Part shown: piece by piece, positions 50,076 through 59,900 of the stretch
Position numbering within the stretch: the stretch's first letter is position 1
How the letters are laid out: every line of letters starts with the position of its first letter
Assembly: GCF_965224175.1 (NCBI RefSeq)
Contig: NZ_OZ245041.1
Coordinates: forward strand, 2,480,001 to 2,544,000
Length of the DNA: 64,000 bases
Origin: Kordia sp965224175
Lineage (GTDB): Bacteria; Bacteroidota; Bacteroidia; Flavobacteriales; Flavobacteriaceae
Direction of reading: 5' to 3'
Position numbers and translations under genes: made by a program
The notes under the pieces: generated by a model
What the model was told of the DNA's origin: nothing
The model's database searches: none
What the model saw: only the letters and a program-made list of their open reading frames with translations

Positions 50076-50507
50076 GTATAGGAATTTTTTTTTGACTTCT
50101 ATATTTATATAATATTATTTTTTTAACATATTGGTAAGTGGTTTTAAATCAACATATTAACTTAACAATATTGTTTATTCTGAATAGAAAAAAATTAAAC
50201 AAGTAAGATTTAAAACTTACAAATTATAAGTTATTTACTACAATAAATAACGGTAAAAAGAAGTGATTTTAGAAAAAAATCTTATTTGTCAGTAATATTT
50301 TAATTATCTTTCTTTTGTTCGCTACAATAGTTTTTATTTATCCAATCACAAAAAAATATTCAAGAAAGACAAAATTTAAGGTCTATTTTCTTTACATTTT
50401 TGATATTCAACACATTAACTATTAAAAATCAAAAAGTTACAACTGTGTATCATTTTTTTCAATTTTTAAGTCGTAAATCACATAATTGCTTTAGAAATTT
50501 CTGTAAA
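50076..50507. other. AT-rich spacer upstream of the NRPS operon, no gene
   Basis: No open frame with a start codon and coding character is visible on either strand. The stretch is very AT-rich and contains a perfect 12-bp palindrome AACAATATTGTT (50164-50175) and an 8-bp inverted repeat GTTATTTA / TAAATAAC with a 6-nt loop (50230-50251). Both could be binding sites upstream of the operon promoter, but such symmetry is also expected by chance in AT-rich DNA. Confidence 0.5.
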
Positions 50508-50545
50508 CAAAAAAGCAATCATATGAAATTATGATTGCTTTTTGT
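50508..50545 (-). terminator. Strong rho-independent terminator (bidirectional shape)
   Basis: A 13-bp perfect stem, AAAAAGCAATCAT (50510-50522) with ATGATTGCTTTTT (50531-50543), has an 8-nt loop and A/T tails on both sides, so it can work in either direction. On the minus strand it would end transcripts from the fibre-protein gene (50726-51703) and insulate the NRPS operon downstream. Confidence 0.85.
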
Positions 50546-50570
50546 TTCTATGACTATAACATCAAAGAAT

Positions 50571-50723
50571 CTATTTAATTGCAATGTGTTTTAAATGTTT
50601 CAAAATTTCAATTTTTACATTTGATTTTTCTTGTAGCGTATCATTATCTTTTATGGTATTAGAAGAACTAGATGTAATCAATATTGCTTAAATCACAGCA
50701 AAAAATAATTTGATTTTCGACAT
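50571..50723 (-). pseudogene. Small exported-peptide-like gene broken by one in-frame stop
   Basis: From the ATG at 50721-50723 the frame reads MSKIKLFFAVI, then a TAA at codon 12, then AILITSSSSN, NTIKDNDTLQEK and so on to a TAG at 50571-50573 (50 codons plus stop). Without the TAA (one base from TTA, Leu) the N-terminus would be a normal hydrophobic signal peptide of a small secreted or lipoprotein-like product. It begins 2 nt past the stop of the fibre-protein gene and ends 25 nt before the terminator, as a second gene of that transcript would. It could also be chance or a sequencing error. Confidence 0.45.
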
Positions 50724-50725
50724 GA

Positions 50726-51703
50726 TTATTCTTTTTCTAAGTTCGCGATTCTGTGCTGCAAGTCTTCTAGTTTTTTATTGAGTTCATTCAACTGCTTATT
50801 CTTTTCTTCTAATTTTGAAATCTTTACGTCCTGTTTTTTAATTTCTTCTTGTTGCGCGATAGTGTACAAGGTTAATTCTTCTATTTTTCGCAACAATTTA
50901 GCGTCCATTTCTCCTAGAAAGATTCCGTTTTCTTTTACTTCATCAGCACTTGGCACATCTTTTAAGTGTCCATTTTCTTCAATGTATTGACTTACTTCAT
51001 TAAGTGTTGGTAGTGTGTATGTATTTTCAAATACGTAATCTGGCCATTCCCATTCGTCTTCGAGTTGTACTTTAACTTTTTCAGCAATGATATTTCCACC
51101 AACAGCTAAATCATAGTCTGTAGGTATGTCTGATGAAGCTAAACCAATTCCTATTTTATTGTTGGTATAAATATTCCCTTCAATTAAAGCACTTCCATTT
51201 TTGATTACAAACTTATGATCTGGCTCGTACAAACCGTGAGAACCAATTACAATTCTAGAATCTGGCTTCATCATGTGCATAAATACTTTGTTTGGTCCTA
51301 AAGCACCAACATCAAATTTAAAAGCTTCCGAACCATTGTGGTCATATATCGATAATTGTGTGTTTTCCTCTACGACTTTCAATTGATATCGTGCTTTGGC
51401 ATTTTTGTCTCGTATGATATTTGCAAAATAAGCATCTGTTGCACCTGCAGATTTGTTTAGGTAATATTGGGTATTGTATACATTTGGAGCTACTTCTTCT
51501 CCTATCCATAAAGGAGTATTGGCAGTAACGCCATCATGACTAAAGATACCATGCGTTCCTTTTACAGTTCCTCTTACTTCTAATTTATGCGTGGAAGGTT
51601 CTACACCAATCCCGACATTCCCTGTAGATTCATCTTCTGTGATTTGTGCGTTACAAAATGTATAAGATGCTATTAATACTGCTGTTAGAATTATTTTTTT
51701 CAT
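50726..51703 (-). CDS. Secreted fibre-type protein with S74-like C-terminus
   Basis: A 325-residue exported protein. A signal peptide (about residues 1-19, ending CNA) is followed by a mature start TEDESTGNVGIGVEPSTHKLEVRG, a pattern of repetitive fibre and adhesin proteins in Bacteroidetes, then beta-rich sequence. The C-terminal part (about residues 225-290) has WPDYVF, LPTLNEV, HLKDVPSADEV and GEMDAKLLRKIEELTLY, the conserved module often annotated as tail-fibre or S74-like chaperone in this phylum. It ends in a heptad-patterned coiled coil (about residues 280-325) that suggests trimerisation. It is transcribed alone or with the small broken frame 2 nt downstream. A strong terminator follows and another precedes it (51743-51777). 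Its natural role is unknown; surface attachment is the usual guess. Confidence 0.85.
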   Translation of the reverse strand: MKKIILTAVLIASYTFCNAQITEDESTGNVGIGVEPSTHKLEVRGTVKGTHGIFSHDGVTANTPLWIGEEVAPNVYNTQYYLNKSAGATDAYFANIIRDKNAKARYQLKVVEENTQLSIYDHNGSEAFKFDVGALGPNKVFMHMMKPDSRIVIGSHGLYEPDHKFVIKNGSALIEGNIYTNNKIGIGLASSDIPTDYDLAVGGNIIAEKVKVQLEDEWEWPDYVFENTYTLPTLNEVSQYIEENGHLKDVPSADEVKENGIFLGEMDAKLLRKIEELTLYTIAQQEEIKKQDVKISKLEEKNKQLNELNKKLEDLQHRIANLEKE

Positions 51704-51742
51704 ACGTTTAAATTTTAGTAATTATTTGATTTTAATACAATT

Positions 51743-51777
51743 ATAAAATTGAGAACGTATGCAACCGCTACGTTCTC
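51743..51777 (-). terminator. Rho-independent terminator after the small lipoprotein gene
   Basis: A perfect 9-bp stem GAGAACGTA (51751-51759) / TACGTTCTC (51769-51777) has a 9-nt loop. On the minus strand it is followed by AATTTTAT. It lies about 90 nt past the stop of the 51870-52355 gene. Confidence 0.7.
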
Positions 51778-51869
51778 ACATTAAAAATTTTAAACATTCT
51801 CTTTTGTAAAAAAATGCTTAAAATTTATTAATGTTCGTTTCATGTGTGTATGTTTTATTGTTTTTTGTC

Positions 51870-52355
51870 TTAGTTGATATTTATATATGGAAGATTTGTA
51901 AAAGTTCCATTGGAAAGTGTTTTTTCATCCATGGTGTCAAATTCTTTTAGTATTCCTGAAAATGTCCCAGAAATAGTCATGTTTGTACTATCTATTTCGG
52001 TAATTGTGATGCTTCCGCCTGTTTCTAAACTCACGATGTATGATTCTTCTAATGTGTCGTATAGAATATAGGTTCCATCTTCATCTACATTATAGGTTGT
52101 GTTGGCTGTAATTACTTGTGTAGATTCTATATTGACACTCATAGAAACTGTTCCATCAGCGTTTAAAGCAGCGATTTCTAGCGTACGTCCTTCATCACTT
52201 ATGCCAGCTAATACAGTAGCTCCTTCAAATACGGCAGTTTCTATGTCTGCACGAAATGCTACTGTATTGTTTTCTTCGTTATCGTCACTGCTGCAGCTGT
52301 ATATTGTGAATAATAAGCTGAGTAGTAGTATGGTGTTTGTTATTGTTTTTTTCAT
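51870..52355 (-). CDS. Small lipoprotein, DUF6252-like
   Basis: A 161-residue protein with a lipoprotein signal peptide: LLLSLLFTIYSC at about residues 10-21, lipid-modified Cys 21, then SSDDNEEN, the acidic spacer typical of Bacteroidetes surface lipoproteins. The mature part is beta-rich, starting FRADIETAVFEGATV and ending SGTFSGILKEF and LSNGTFTNLPY. This layout matches what I recall of the DUF6252 family of flavobacterial lipoproteins of unknown function. It lies 121 nt after the RHS gene and 166 nt before the fibre-protein gene, with its own terminator. It was considered as an immunity protein for the RHS gene, but nothing supports that. Confidence 0.75.
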   Translation of the reverse strand: MKKTITNTILLLSLLFTIYSCSSDDNEENNTVAFRADIETAVFEGATVLAGISDEGRTLEIAALNADGTVSMSVNIESTQVITANTTYNVDEDGTYILYDTLEESYIVSLETGGSITITEIDSTNMTISGTFSGILKEFDTMDEKTLSNGTFTNLPYININ

Positions 52356-52430
52356 TTTATTTTCTTGTTGATGTCTTTTTTTTGAATATTTAGATTCGTG
52401 AGTATTTGCTTTTTTACTTACTCATGTTTG

Positions 52431-52451
52431 CCACTAGTTGCAAACTAGCGG
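52431..52451. repeat. REP-like palindrome downstream of the RHS gene
   Basis: CCACTAGTT-GCA-AACTAGCGG forms a 9-bp stem with one A-C mismatch and a 3-nt loop, 26 nt past the RHS stop codon. It lacks a U-run on the minus strand, so it is not a classic terminator. It looks like a REP-type or recombination-associated palindrome; whether it recurs in the genome cannot be seen here. Confidence 0.45.
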
Positions 52452-52476
52452 TAGCGAGGGATATCTAAAGATGCTG

Positions 52477-55400
52477 TTAACCTTTAATTTTAGGTTGTAT
52501 GTTTATGTAATGGTATTTTTTAAAAACTTTTTCAAATCTCTGATGTATTTTAAAACGATCTGATTGTCTGAAAAATATCGAGCTATTAGAATGATATGGT
52601 TCCCCTTCTCTTAAATTTGAAAAATACGTTTCCATCTGCTCATTAGGAAAATATGTACCTCCAGCTGTATTTTGATCACGTAAAGTATACGTTGCTATTG
52701 TATGACTCTTGTCATTAGCTATAAGCTTAATTGAAAACTTAAAGTGAACATCCATGCCATCTAATTTTGCATCTCCTTCCATTGAATCAAGTCCTCCCCA
52801 GCCAGAAGAGAGACCATTCGTTCTATTGGAAAAATAATTCCGTGGTCTGAATTGCCAATTACCTATTGATCGTTCATAGTCAATCGCAAGTAAAACCTGA
52901 TCGAATCTATTTTGATCTTTTCTTCCATTTTTAGATGTTAGATCCAACTTTAATATTGGGCTTCTATTTTTTAAATTATAAGGATTTAACGAATAAACAT
53001 CATCTCCTGAAACAATAGTTTTTCCTGCTATCACCTTTTCAGAGCCTATTAACTGTAATGCTAGTTCTCTTTCCACACCATATTGCTCTGCAAAAGAATC
53101 AACAGTGTCTCCTTCGGCTGCTATATAAGAAATTGATCCATCATCATTTACTTTAGGATCCCAAAAAAATCCTCCATCAGGATCAACACCATTAATAGGA
53201 TTATTCCCCATCCCTAAGTATGGAGAGTTATATTGTCCATAAGGATCAACCGTTAGCCATCTACCAATTCTGGCATCCCATAAACGGAGTTCAAAGGCTT
53301 CCATCCCAGTTTCTGTATCTTTTTCTTGTCCTTGAAACGCATAACGATATCCATCATTTATGGTTCTGTCTGGCATGGGCATTCCAAAAGGATAGTAATC
53401 TGTTTTTGCAGAAAGCGCTACGGCTCCAGTTTCATTTTTAATAATCACAGCACGTACATTTCCTAAATGATCTGTTAGCTGATAACTGTTGGTATTACTT
53501 TCTCTGTAATGCACTCCAACTCTGCCTGAACCATAAATGGTATGTTCTTTTAAGGAAGTGTCTTCATAGATTGCCATTGGTGTTCCTGCTACATCACGTA
53601 CGTAGTACGTAGTCACCATACCACTGGCAGGAAAGCTTTCTTTTTTGACTCTGTGGTTTTTGTCGTTGTAGTAAAATTTTACAATCGGACTGCCATCAGA
53701 GGCTTTGTTTACTTCTGTTACTAAACCTGTAGCGTTGTATACATAGGCAATGTCTTCTTCTTTATTTTCTATTAGTTGTCCAATTTCATTGTATACATAG
53801 TTATTAGCATCCGCTTGTGTTTTGATATCGTTTACACCTGTAGCTTCTGTAACTGCATCCTGTACTCTTTTGAGTTGGTTTGGTTTTAAAGGATCGTATT
53901 CATAACTCAGGGCATCCATGGCGTTGCTTCCTGAAACCGTGTTTTTGTTTCGGGTTAGAGTTTGAATGTTTCCATTGGCATCATAGGTAATGTTTGACAC
54001 TCTGTAATCAGTAGCTCCACTTTCGGTAGCTTCTCCTATTTCGGCGATGAATTCTTTACCTGTAATTGCTTCCACTTCTGCGCCTAGATCAAATGTAACT
54101 GAACTACTTGCTCTTACAACTTGATCAGGATCAGCGACTGTACTTATGGTAATGTCTGCAATTACCGTACTTGTACTTCCTTCACCTGAAAAATTAGCTT
54201 CTGTCAACCAGTTTTCCCTGTTGTAATCGTAAGTGTATTGTACCTTTCCTGTACTTGTAGATGAATCTGTATTCCAAGTGATTCCTTTGATGTTTCCGTT
54301 GTGTTGATCTGTTCCTCCAGTAAGCGGTGAAAATGCTGTAGATCGTTTGTAATCATCTGAGAAATAATCAATCGTCATCCCAAACATATCATTGTCATTT
54401 CCTCCTGGATCAGATGCTGGCGTTAAGTTTGGATGATTGATCGCTTTTAGTTGTCCAGAAACCGTATAGACATAATCGGTTTGTTGTAAGCCTTCTGCCA
54501 AAATCATATTTTTTAGCGCTCCAGTTTCATAGTAATTGTAACGTGCATGTTCTGTATACGTACTATCATCTGTAGATGTTTCTACTTTTACCAAACTATT
54601 GTCTACAGGATCGTACGTATATCGATGAATGAATAATTCACTAGGCGTATGCTTTTGATAGATAACTTTTGCGACAGCACTTGTAACCTCATCGTATTCG
54701 TAATCAATTGTTTTGATTCCAAGTCCTATGATATTTTGCACAATCCACGCTACTCTACCATATCCGTCATAGCTATAATAGGTTGTTGTTTGATCATTTT
54801 CAGTTTTCGCTACATTTCCAGCCAAGAATTTAGGCAACTGATAATCGGCATGAAGTCCTGATAATTCACTTAGTGTTACATAATCATATTGTGTATTATG
54901 TTGTTCTTTTTTTGTACCAGAAGGCAAATCAGCATTTGGGTTTAGTGCTGTAAAATCAACACCTTCCATAACTCCACTTTCTGTAGGTCGTCCTAAGTTG
55001 TCATAATTTGTATATGAAAATTCATTCGCTAGTACTTGTTTACTGTTTTGCGAATACCGTATTTGACCATCGCTTCTGTATTTAAACGTAGCAGTACCTT
55101 CATCTGGACTTGTACTTGTAGTTAGTTGTCCAAGACTGTTATAACTGTAGGTCGTAGCTAATGTGTGTATTGGATTTTCTTGAATGCTTGCTAAACAACT
55201 CTCATTAAAACCAAGAGGTTGTGTTGATTTTGTGAGTAAGCTAGCATCATTATAGTAGTTTAAAGTATAATCATAATAGTTTACAGGATATTGAATTCCT
55301 TTCGCAGTTGTTGTTGTAGTCACACTTCCTGCGGTTGTAATATATACAGATTCTTCTGTTTGTGGACTTAATTCTAAGCGATAAAAATTTCCTCCTGTCA

Positions 55401-56919
55401 TGGAAGTCACTACTTGTTCTGTTCTTAAATTATAAATTGTATAGTCTCCAATTGAACTGTTGACAAAAGAAATTTCCGAACTCGTTATATTTTTAGGAAT
55501 GTGTACATCTACATATCCTTGTGCTCCAATTAAAGAAATAACTTCATATGAGATCGTTCCGCCAGAGCGTGCCGCAGCCAATGTTTTTCCGTCTGCATCT
55601 GTGAATAGAACATTTTCTTCTCCTTTTTCGTCAATAACTATTGTTTTATAAGCTTTGAGTATTACCTCTTTTCCTAGAGTTTCTTCATTCCCATCAAAAG
55701 CATTTTTACCAAATACATAGTATAATTCTTGCGCTGCAGGAACTGTATAGCTAAACCCTTGCGGTAGATTGTTATCTAATTGTCTTCCACCTTCAACTTT
55801 TAAAGCACTTCCTGGATTTAACTCACTGTAGGTAGTTTTTGTAAATGGATATGCTGTAATATCTTGAAGTGGTTCACTGGTATTAGCGTCACTGTAATAC
55901 CAACCCAAAGATTCAGAAGTATTTCCAACTGGCTCTGGCGTTGTGTTTTCCCAATCTGCATTAGAGTAATTTGAACCATCTGCTTTTTTCATAAAGTTTA
56001 CAGCATAGGTATATTTAATGCTAGAAAAGTTTTTTGGTGCATTTGACGTTTGCAATGCAGCTCTTCCTCTCGCATCATAGTGTACTTCTGAAATCCAGTT
56101 TTTTCCTGTTGTCATATCCAAACCTTGTGACTGTACAGTTCTTCCTAGTTCATCTGCATATGCTATTCCTGTAGCTCTTAGTGCTCCCGTTTTGTCATAG
56201 GTACAATTTGATATCCAGTTTTTATCTTCATCTGTTCTTCCAGTAAGGCATGGATAGTATGTTGGTGAAAATGTAAATCCATTAGACTCATATTTGAAGC
56301 CTGTATTTTGATATGTTGTTCCTGATATTTCAAGGTTAAAATCAGAAGGAAGTGTTATTGTTTCAGAGGCAAAGACACTATCATTATGTAGAAAATTAAT
56401 TGCAGTTCCGCTACTTTTTTCAATTTTCAAGTTTGCATTAGCAATATCAGTAATTGTCAGTCCTGTAACTTTATCTATAATTACACCGTTCTTGTAAGCT
56501 ACAATTTGATAGGTAGTTTCAGGAGTTGATGTTCCAGTTATTGTATACGGATCTAGCGTCATGAATTCGCCTCTTATTGCGATTAGAAATTCATCTGCTC
56601 CTGCAGTTAGAGGTTTCAGTATGATTGTAAAGTAAGGTTTTGATACTGGCGCTCCTAAAACAGTAGGTGTTTCTGGCTGATACGTAGATATTGTGTGAAT
56701 AGTTACAGAACCATTCGCCGTTTCTGCCAGTAGTCTACTTATAGATTTTATGTTGCTATTTGTTGTATAATCTTTATTGTTATACATGTAATTTTCTCCA
56801 GAAAAAATCGTATTCTCTAAAATTGTGAAGCTATTATTTTCTCCCCATCGAATTTCTTCTTGAGCATTCCCATAACACATTCCTAGAAGTGTTAGTAGGC
56901 ATATCATCAATTTTTTCAT
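52477..56919 (-). CDS. RHS-repeat protein with RHS core and distinct C-terminal extension
   Basis: A 1480-residue exported protein. I chose the ATG at 56917-56919, which gives a clean signal peptide (MKKLMICLLTLLGMCYGNAQ); a longer frame from 56979 would overlap the upstream gene. YD-type RHS repeats run through most of the protein (for example TYSYNSLGQLTT, YSYDGYGRVAW, YTYDPVDNSLV, YEYDPLKPNQLK). The RHS-associated core near nt 53560-53170 has HLGNVRAV, DYYPFGMPMP, YAFQGQEKDTETGM, ELRLWDARIGRWLTVDPYG and NPINGVDPDGG. After the core come about 230 residues of unique sequence, including a LysM-like segment (AAEGDTVDSFAEQYGV, near 53110), where polymorphic RHS proteins usually carry a toxin or effector. 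I do not recognise that domain. It lies 10 nt after the SpvB-like gene and is its partner. No obvious immunity gene follows. Confidence 0.9.
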   Translation of the reverse strand: MKKLMICLLTLLGMCYGNAQEEIRWGENNSFTILENTIFSGENYMYNNKDYTTNSNIKSISRLLAETANGSVTIHTISTYQPETPTVLGAPVSKPYFTIILKPLTAGADEFLIAIRGEFMTLDPYTITGTSTPETTYQIVAYKNGVIIDKVTGLTITDIANANLKIEKSSGTAINFLHNDSVFASETITLPSDFNLEISGTTYQNTGFKYESNGFTFSPTYYPCLTGRTDEDKNWISNCTYDKTGALRATGIAYADELGRTVQSQGLDMTTGKNWISEVHYDARGRAALQTSNAPKNFSSIKYTYAVNFMKKADGSNYSNADWENTTPEPVGNTSESLGWYYSDANTSEPLQDITAYPFTKTTYSELNPGSALKVEGGRQLDNNLPQGFSYTVPAAQELYYVFGKNAFDGNEETLGKEVILKAYKTIVIDEKGEENVLFTDADGKTLAAARSGGTISYEVISLIGAQGYVDVHIPKNITSSEISFVNSSIGDYTIYNLRTEQVVTSMTGGNFYRLELSPQTEESVYITTAGSVTTTTTAKGIQYPVNYYDYTLNYYNDASLLTKSTQPLGFNESCLASIQENPIHTLATTYSYNSLGQLTTSTSPDEGTATFKYRSDGQIRYSQNSKQVLANEFSYTNYDNLGRPTESGVMEGVDFTALNPNADLPSGTKKEQHNTQYDYVTLSELSGLHADYQLPKFLAGNVAKTENDQTTTYYSYDGYGRVAWIVQNIIGLGIKTIDYEYDEVTSAVAKVIYQKHTPSELFIHRYTYDPVDNSLVKVETSTDDSTYTEHARYNYYETGALKNMILAEGLQQTDYVYTVSGQLKAINHPNLTPASDPGGNDNDMFGMTIDYFSDDYKRSTAFSPLTGGTDQHNGNIKGITWNTDSSTSTGKVQYTYDYNRENWLTEANFSGEGSTSTVIADITISTVADPDQVVRASSSVTFDLGAEVEAITGKEFIAEIGEATESGATDYRVSNITYDANGNIQTLTRNKNTVSGSNAMDALSYEYDPLKPNQLKRVQDAVTEATGVNDIKTQADANNYVYNEIGQLIENKEEDIAYVYNATGLVTEVNKASDGSPIVKFYYNDKNHRVKKESFPASGMVTTYYVRDVAGTPMAIYEDTSLKEHTIYGSGRVGVHYRESNTNSYQLTDHLGNVRAVIIKNETGAVALSAKTDYYPFGMPMPDRTINDGYRYAFQGQEKDTETGMEAFELRLWDARIGRWLTVDPYGQYNSPYLGMGNNPINGVDPDGGFFWDPKVNDDGSISYIAAEGDTVDSFAEQYGVERELALQLIGSEKVIAGKTIVSGDDVYSLNPYNLKNRSPILKLDLTSKNGRKDQNRFDQVLLAIDYERSIGNWQFRPRNYFSNRTNGLSSGWGGLDSMEGDAKLDGMDVHFKFSIKLIANDKSHTIATYTLRDQNTAGGTYFPNEQMETYFSNLREGEPYHSNSSIFFRQSDRFKIHQRFEKVFKKYHYINIQPKIKG

Positions 56920-56929
56920 TCTTTGTGTT

Positions 56930-59900
56930 TTAATTGTTTTTGTAGTGATAATTATGTTCCGACACTTTTTTGAAGCCACCTGGAATTGTTGCAGTATCGA
57001 TATATTCTACCGATGTTTTTATGAGACGACCATTACTATCATATTCGTAGTGTGTTGCCATATTGTTTCCATCTAGCATATAGCTTAGTTCATCCCATTC
57101 ATTGTAGACATAGCTTGTCATAGTTGTTGCTATAGGATGTAGCCTGAAATCGTCTACATAGATGGTTCCGCTTGCTGATGCAACCTTAAACACAGTACTT
57201 GTAAATGTTTCTGCTTCGAATCTGTCGAAGTAATGGTTGAGTTGCACCCAATCTCCAGCAATTATTTTTTCTCCATTGAATTCTTCTAGAACTCCGGAGC
57301 CTTTCTTGAAACGTGCATTTTCATGAGTATCTTTGTGTACCCAAACTGACATCTTATATTTCCCTGTTCTGTGTATCCCTGTTAAAGCAGCTCCAAACGT
57401 ATTGTCACTAGGTGTTATTTTTAATGAATAATTTCCTGTATGTGCTTTTTCTGTAGTTCGTAAAGAAGCAGCACCAAATATTTGTGGATCTAATCGAGAA
57501 GTTTCATTGTCATAGTTTTCTGCTCCTGTATTGAATGCTTCAAAGTATTTTGCGTTCGCAGTAAATAACACTTTCGTTTCATTATCCGTAGTTTTGGTAA
57601 TTGCATAATTATCATTGATATCTTTTACTTCTAATGGCATCGAGTAATGATCATATCTGGTAATCGTAGAAATGTTTTTCCATTTCGGATTGGTTTGATC
57701 AGTTCCTAATGGCCAACTGCCTATACTCCAATCAAAATTATCATCTTCTCCCATGAACCCATTATACGTTCCGTCGTCATTTAAGGTTCCTTCCCAAACA
57801 TAGTTTTTATGTTTACGCCAAACATCTTCTTCAGAAGAAGGAGTTTCTAGCGCGCCATCATAGGTTACATATTTCCATTGATTGCTCCAAGTTGTGATTC
57901 CTACACCAGTTTCTTTCCATAGACCATCATCCGCTTTTATATACGTTTTTGACATGGCTTGTTGAGCAAGCATGTTTTTGTTTAGTGGATCGTCTACTTT
58001 TGACCCCATTTGTGGATATTTATAGTAAGCTGGGATTGTTTTTGACTTCACTTCTGTTCCATCACTTGTCACTGATAATACTTCTAAGGTCTGCCCAGTT
58101 ATTTCGTCTATCTCACCAAACAATGAACGATATTGATACCCTGATTTATATTCTGTGGCATATTTTAATAAACTAGGATATTTTATTCTTGCAGATGAAT
58201 TTACTAACCATTTGTCTTTTTTATCAGGTGTGTTTTGTGCATAATCTACTATTTTATAGGTCTGATATGCCTCTTTAGTAACGCCAACATTATTTGGCGT
58301 TGGATCTTCTGGACTGTAATAGGTATTTTCTATTTTACTTAGTAAATGTCCTCTACCATTAATCGTTGAAACTTCTAATAATTGGCCTAAAGTCGATAGG
58401 TTATCCCTGACTGTATATTTATTGATAGCAACATCCTTATCAGAAACTGAATTATAGTGTTCATCACTCAATACTTCTACTTCGTATAAATCACCAAATT
58501 TTATAGCATCTTCTTCTTTTTCCTTAAAAACCTTGAATTTATACTGAACTTTTCCTTCTGATTGACTCGATTCCATAACCACATATTCATACATTACTTT
58601 AGGAGCTGGAAGTTCAGCACTATAGGGTAATTCTTCTTCTAATTCTGGAGCAAATGGCAAGTAGCTTATATATCCTATACCATTTTCATTTTCTCCATAT
58701 TTATATGATGTAGTATAACTATCTACATCATTAGTGGTTATTATACTAGCAACTCTTATTCCTCCATAATTTGGTATAATTTCATTGATTACATAGCTTG
58801 CTTCATAAGATTCTTTTGTTCTAGTACAATAATCTGCAGGATCTATATCAGGTTCACAAATAGGAATACTAATTTGAATATCATAAGAGTTATCTCCATT
58901 ATCAGAAATCACAACTGCATTTTGATTTATTTCGCAACTACCTATTAAATCCTCTCCACATGGACCTCCACAGTTACCTGGATCTTCCATAAAACAATCT
59001 TTACTGTACGTAAAGTTCATGACATCTCCTATTTCTATTCCGAAATCATGGTCAGCTTTAACTCTAAAAGTGGTATTAGATAATTTTATGATATTGTACG
59101 TAGAAGCTGATTTTCTAAAAGTTATATTAGATTCAACAACAGATTTTATAGAATGGTCTTCATAATTCACTCGTATCTTTGCGCCTTGTGGTGTAACAAT
59201 TTCATTTAATGACCATATGCTGTTATCTTCTTTATAATATCCAAAACCATCTTTATCCTCTATATCATATACATAAGTATTATCTTTAAGATAATTGAAA
59301 TGATAAGGCGGTATTAATTGTGTTGCGCTTTTCCCTTTAAATTCAACAGAATTTAAAGTCAATCTTCCGTAAAAGCTTGAAGTTGTATTAGGTGTTCCTT
59401 GAGCTAAACTGTAATCGTAATTAAAATCAATTACTTTTACAGCATTAGTCAGCAATCCATTCCAGTTATCTGAAATGTCTATTACATTATTTTTTAAATT
59501 ATACCATCCTTGTTCAGATGGTTTGGAAGAATCATTATAATATATATCTGTATAATTTTGAGATGAATTTCCGTATGACTTATCTAAATTATCATTTGAT
59601 TCTTTGACTAAAATAACCTTGTCTAAACACAATGTTTTTTGAGAAGGAATTGAAAAACGTGATTGATAATTTGAACTATTCTGATCTAAATTATCAATAT
59701 GTGCTACTGACTCATAATTCCAAGCTGTAGAGTTTGCATCATGACGTTCACTTTTTATAAAAATTGCAGAATGTGTTCTCGTTTTGACTCTATCTAGATA
59801 ATATACTTGTTTACGACCTCGAATCCATGTTTTCACATCACTATTTGTTTCATTTTCATGATACTCTTTCCCATAAGGATTTTTCCAAACAAACGCATCA

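Noticed and set aside
51870..52355. Immunity protein for the RHS gene
   Set aside because: It is a typical flavobacterial lipoprotein with its own spacing and terminator; position alone is not enough.
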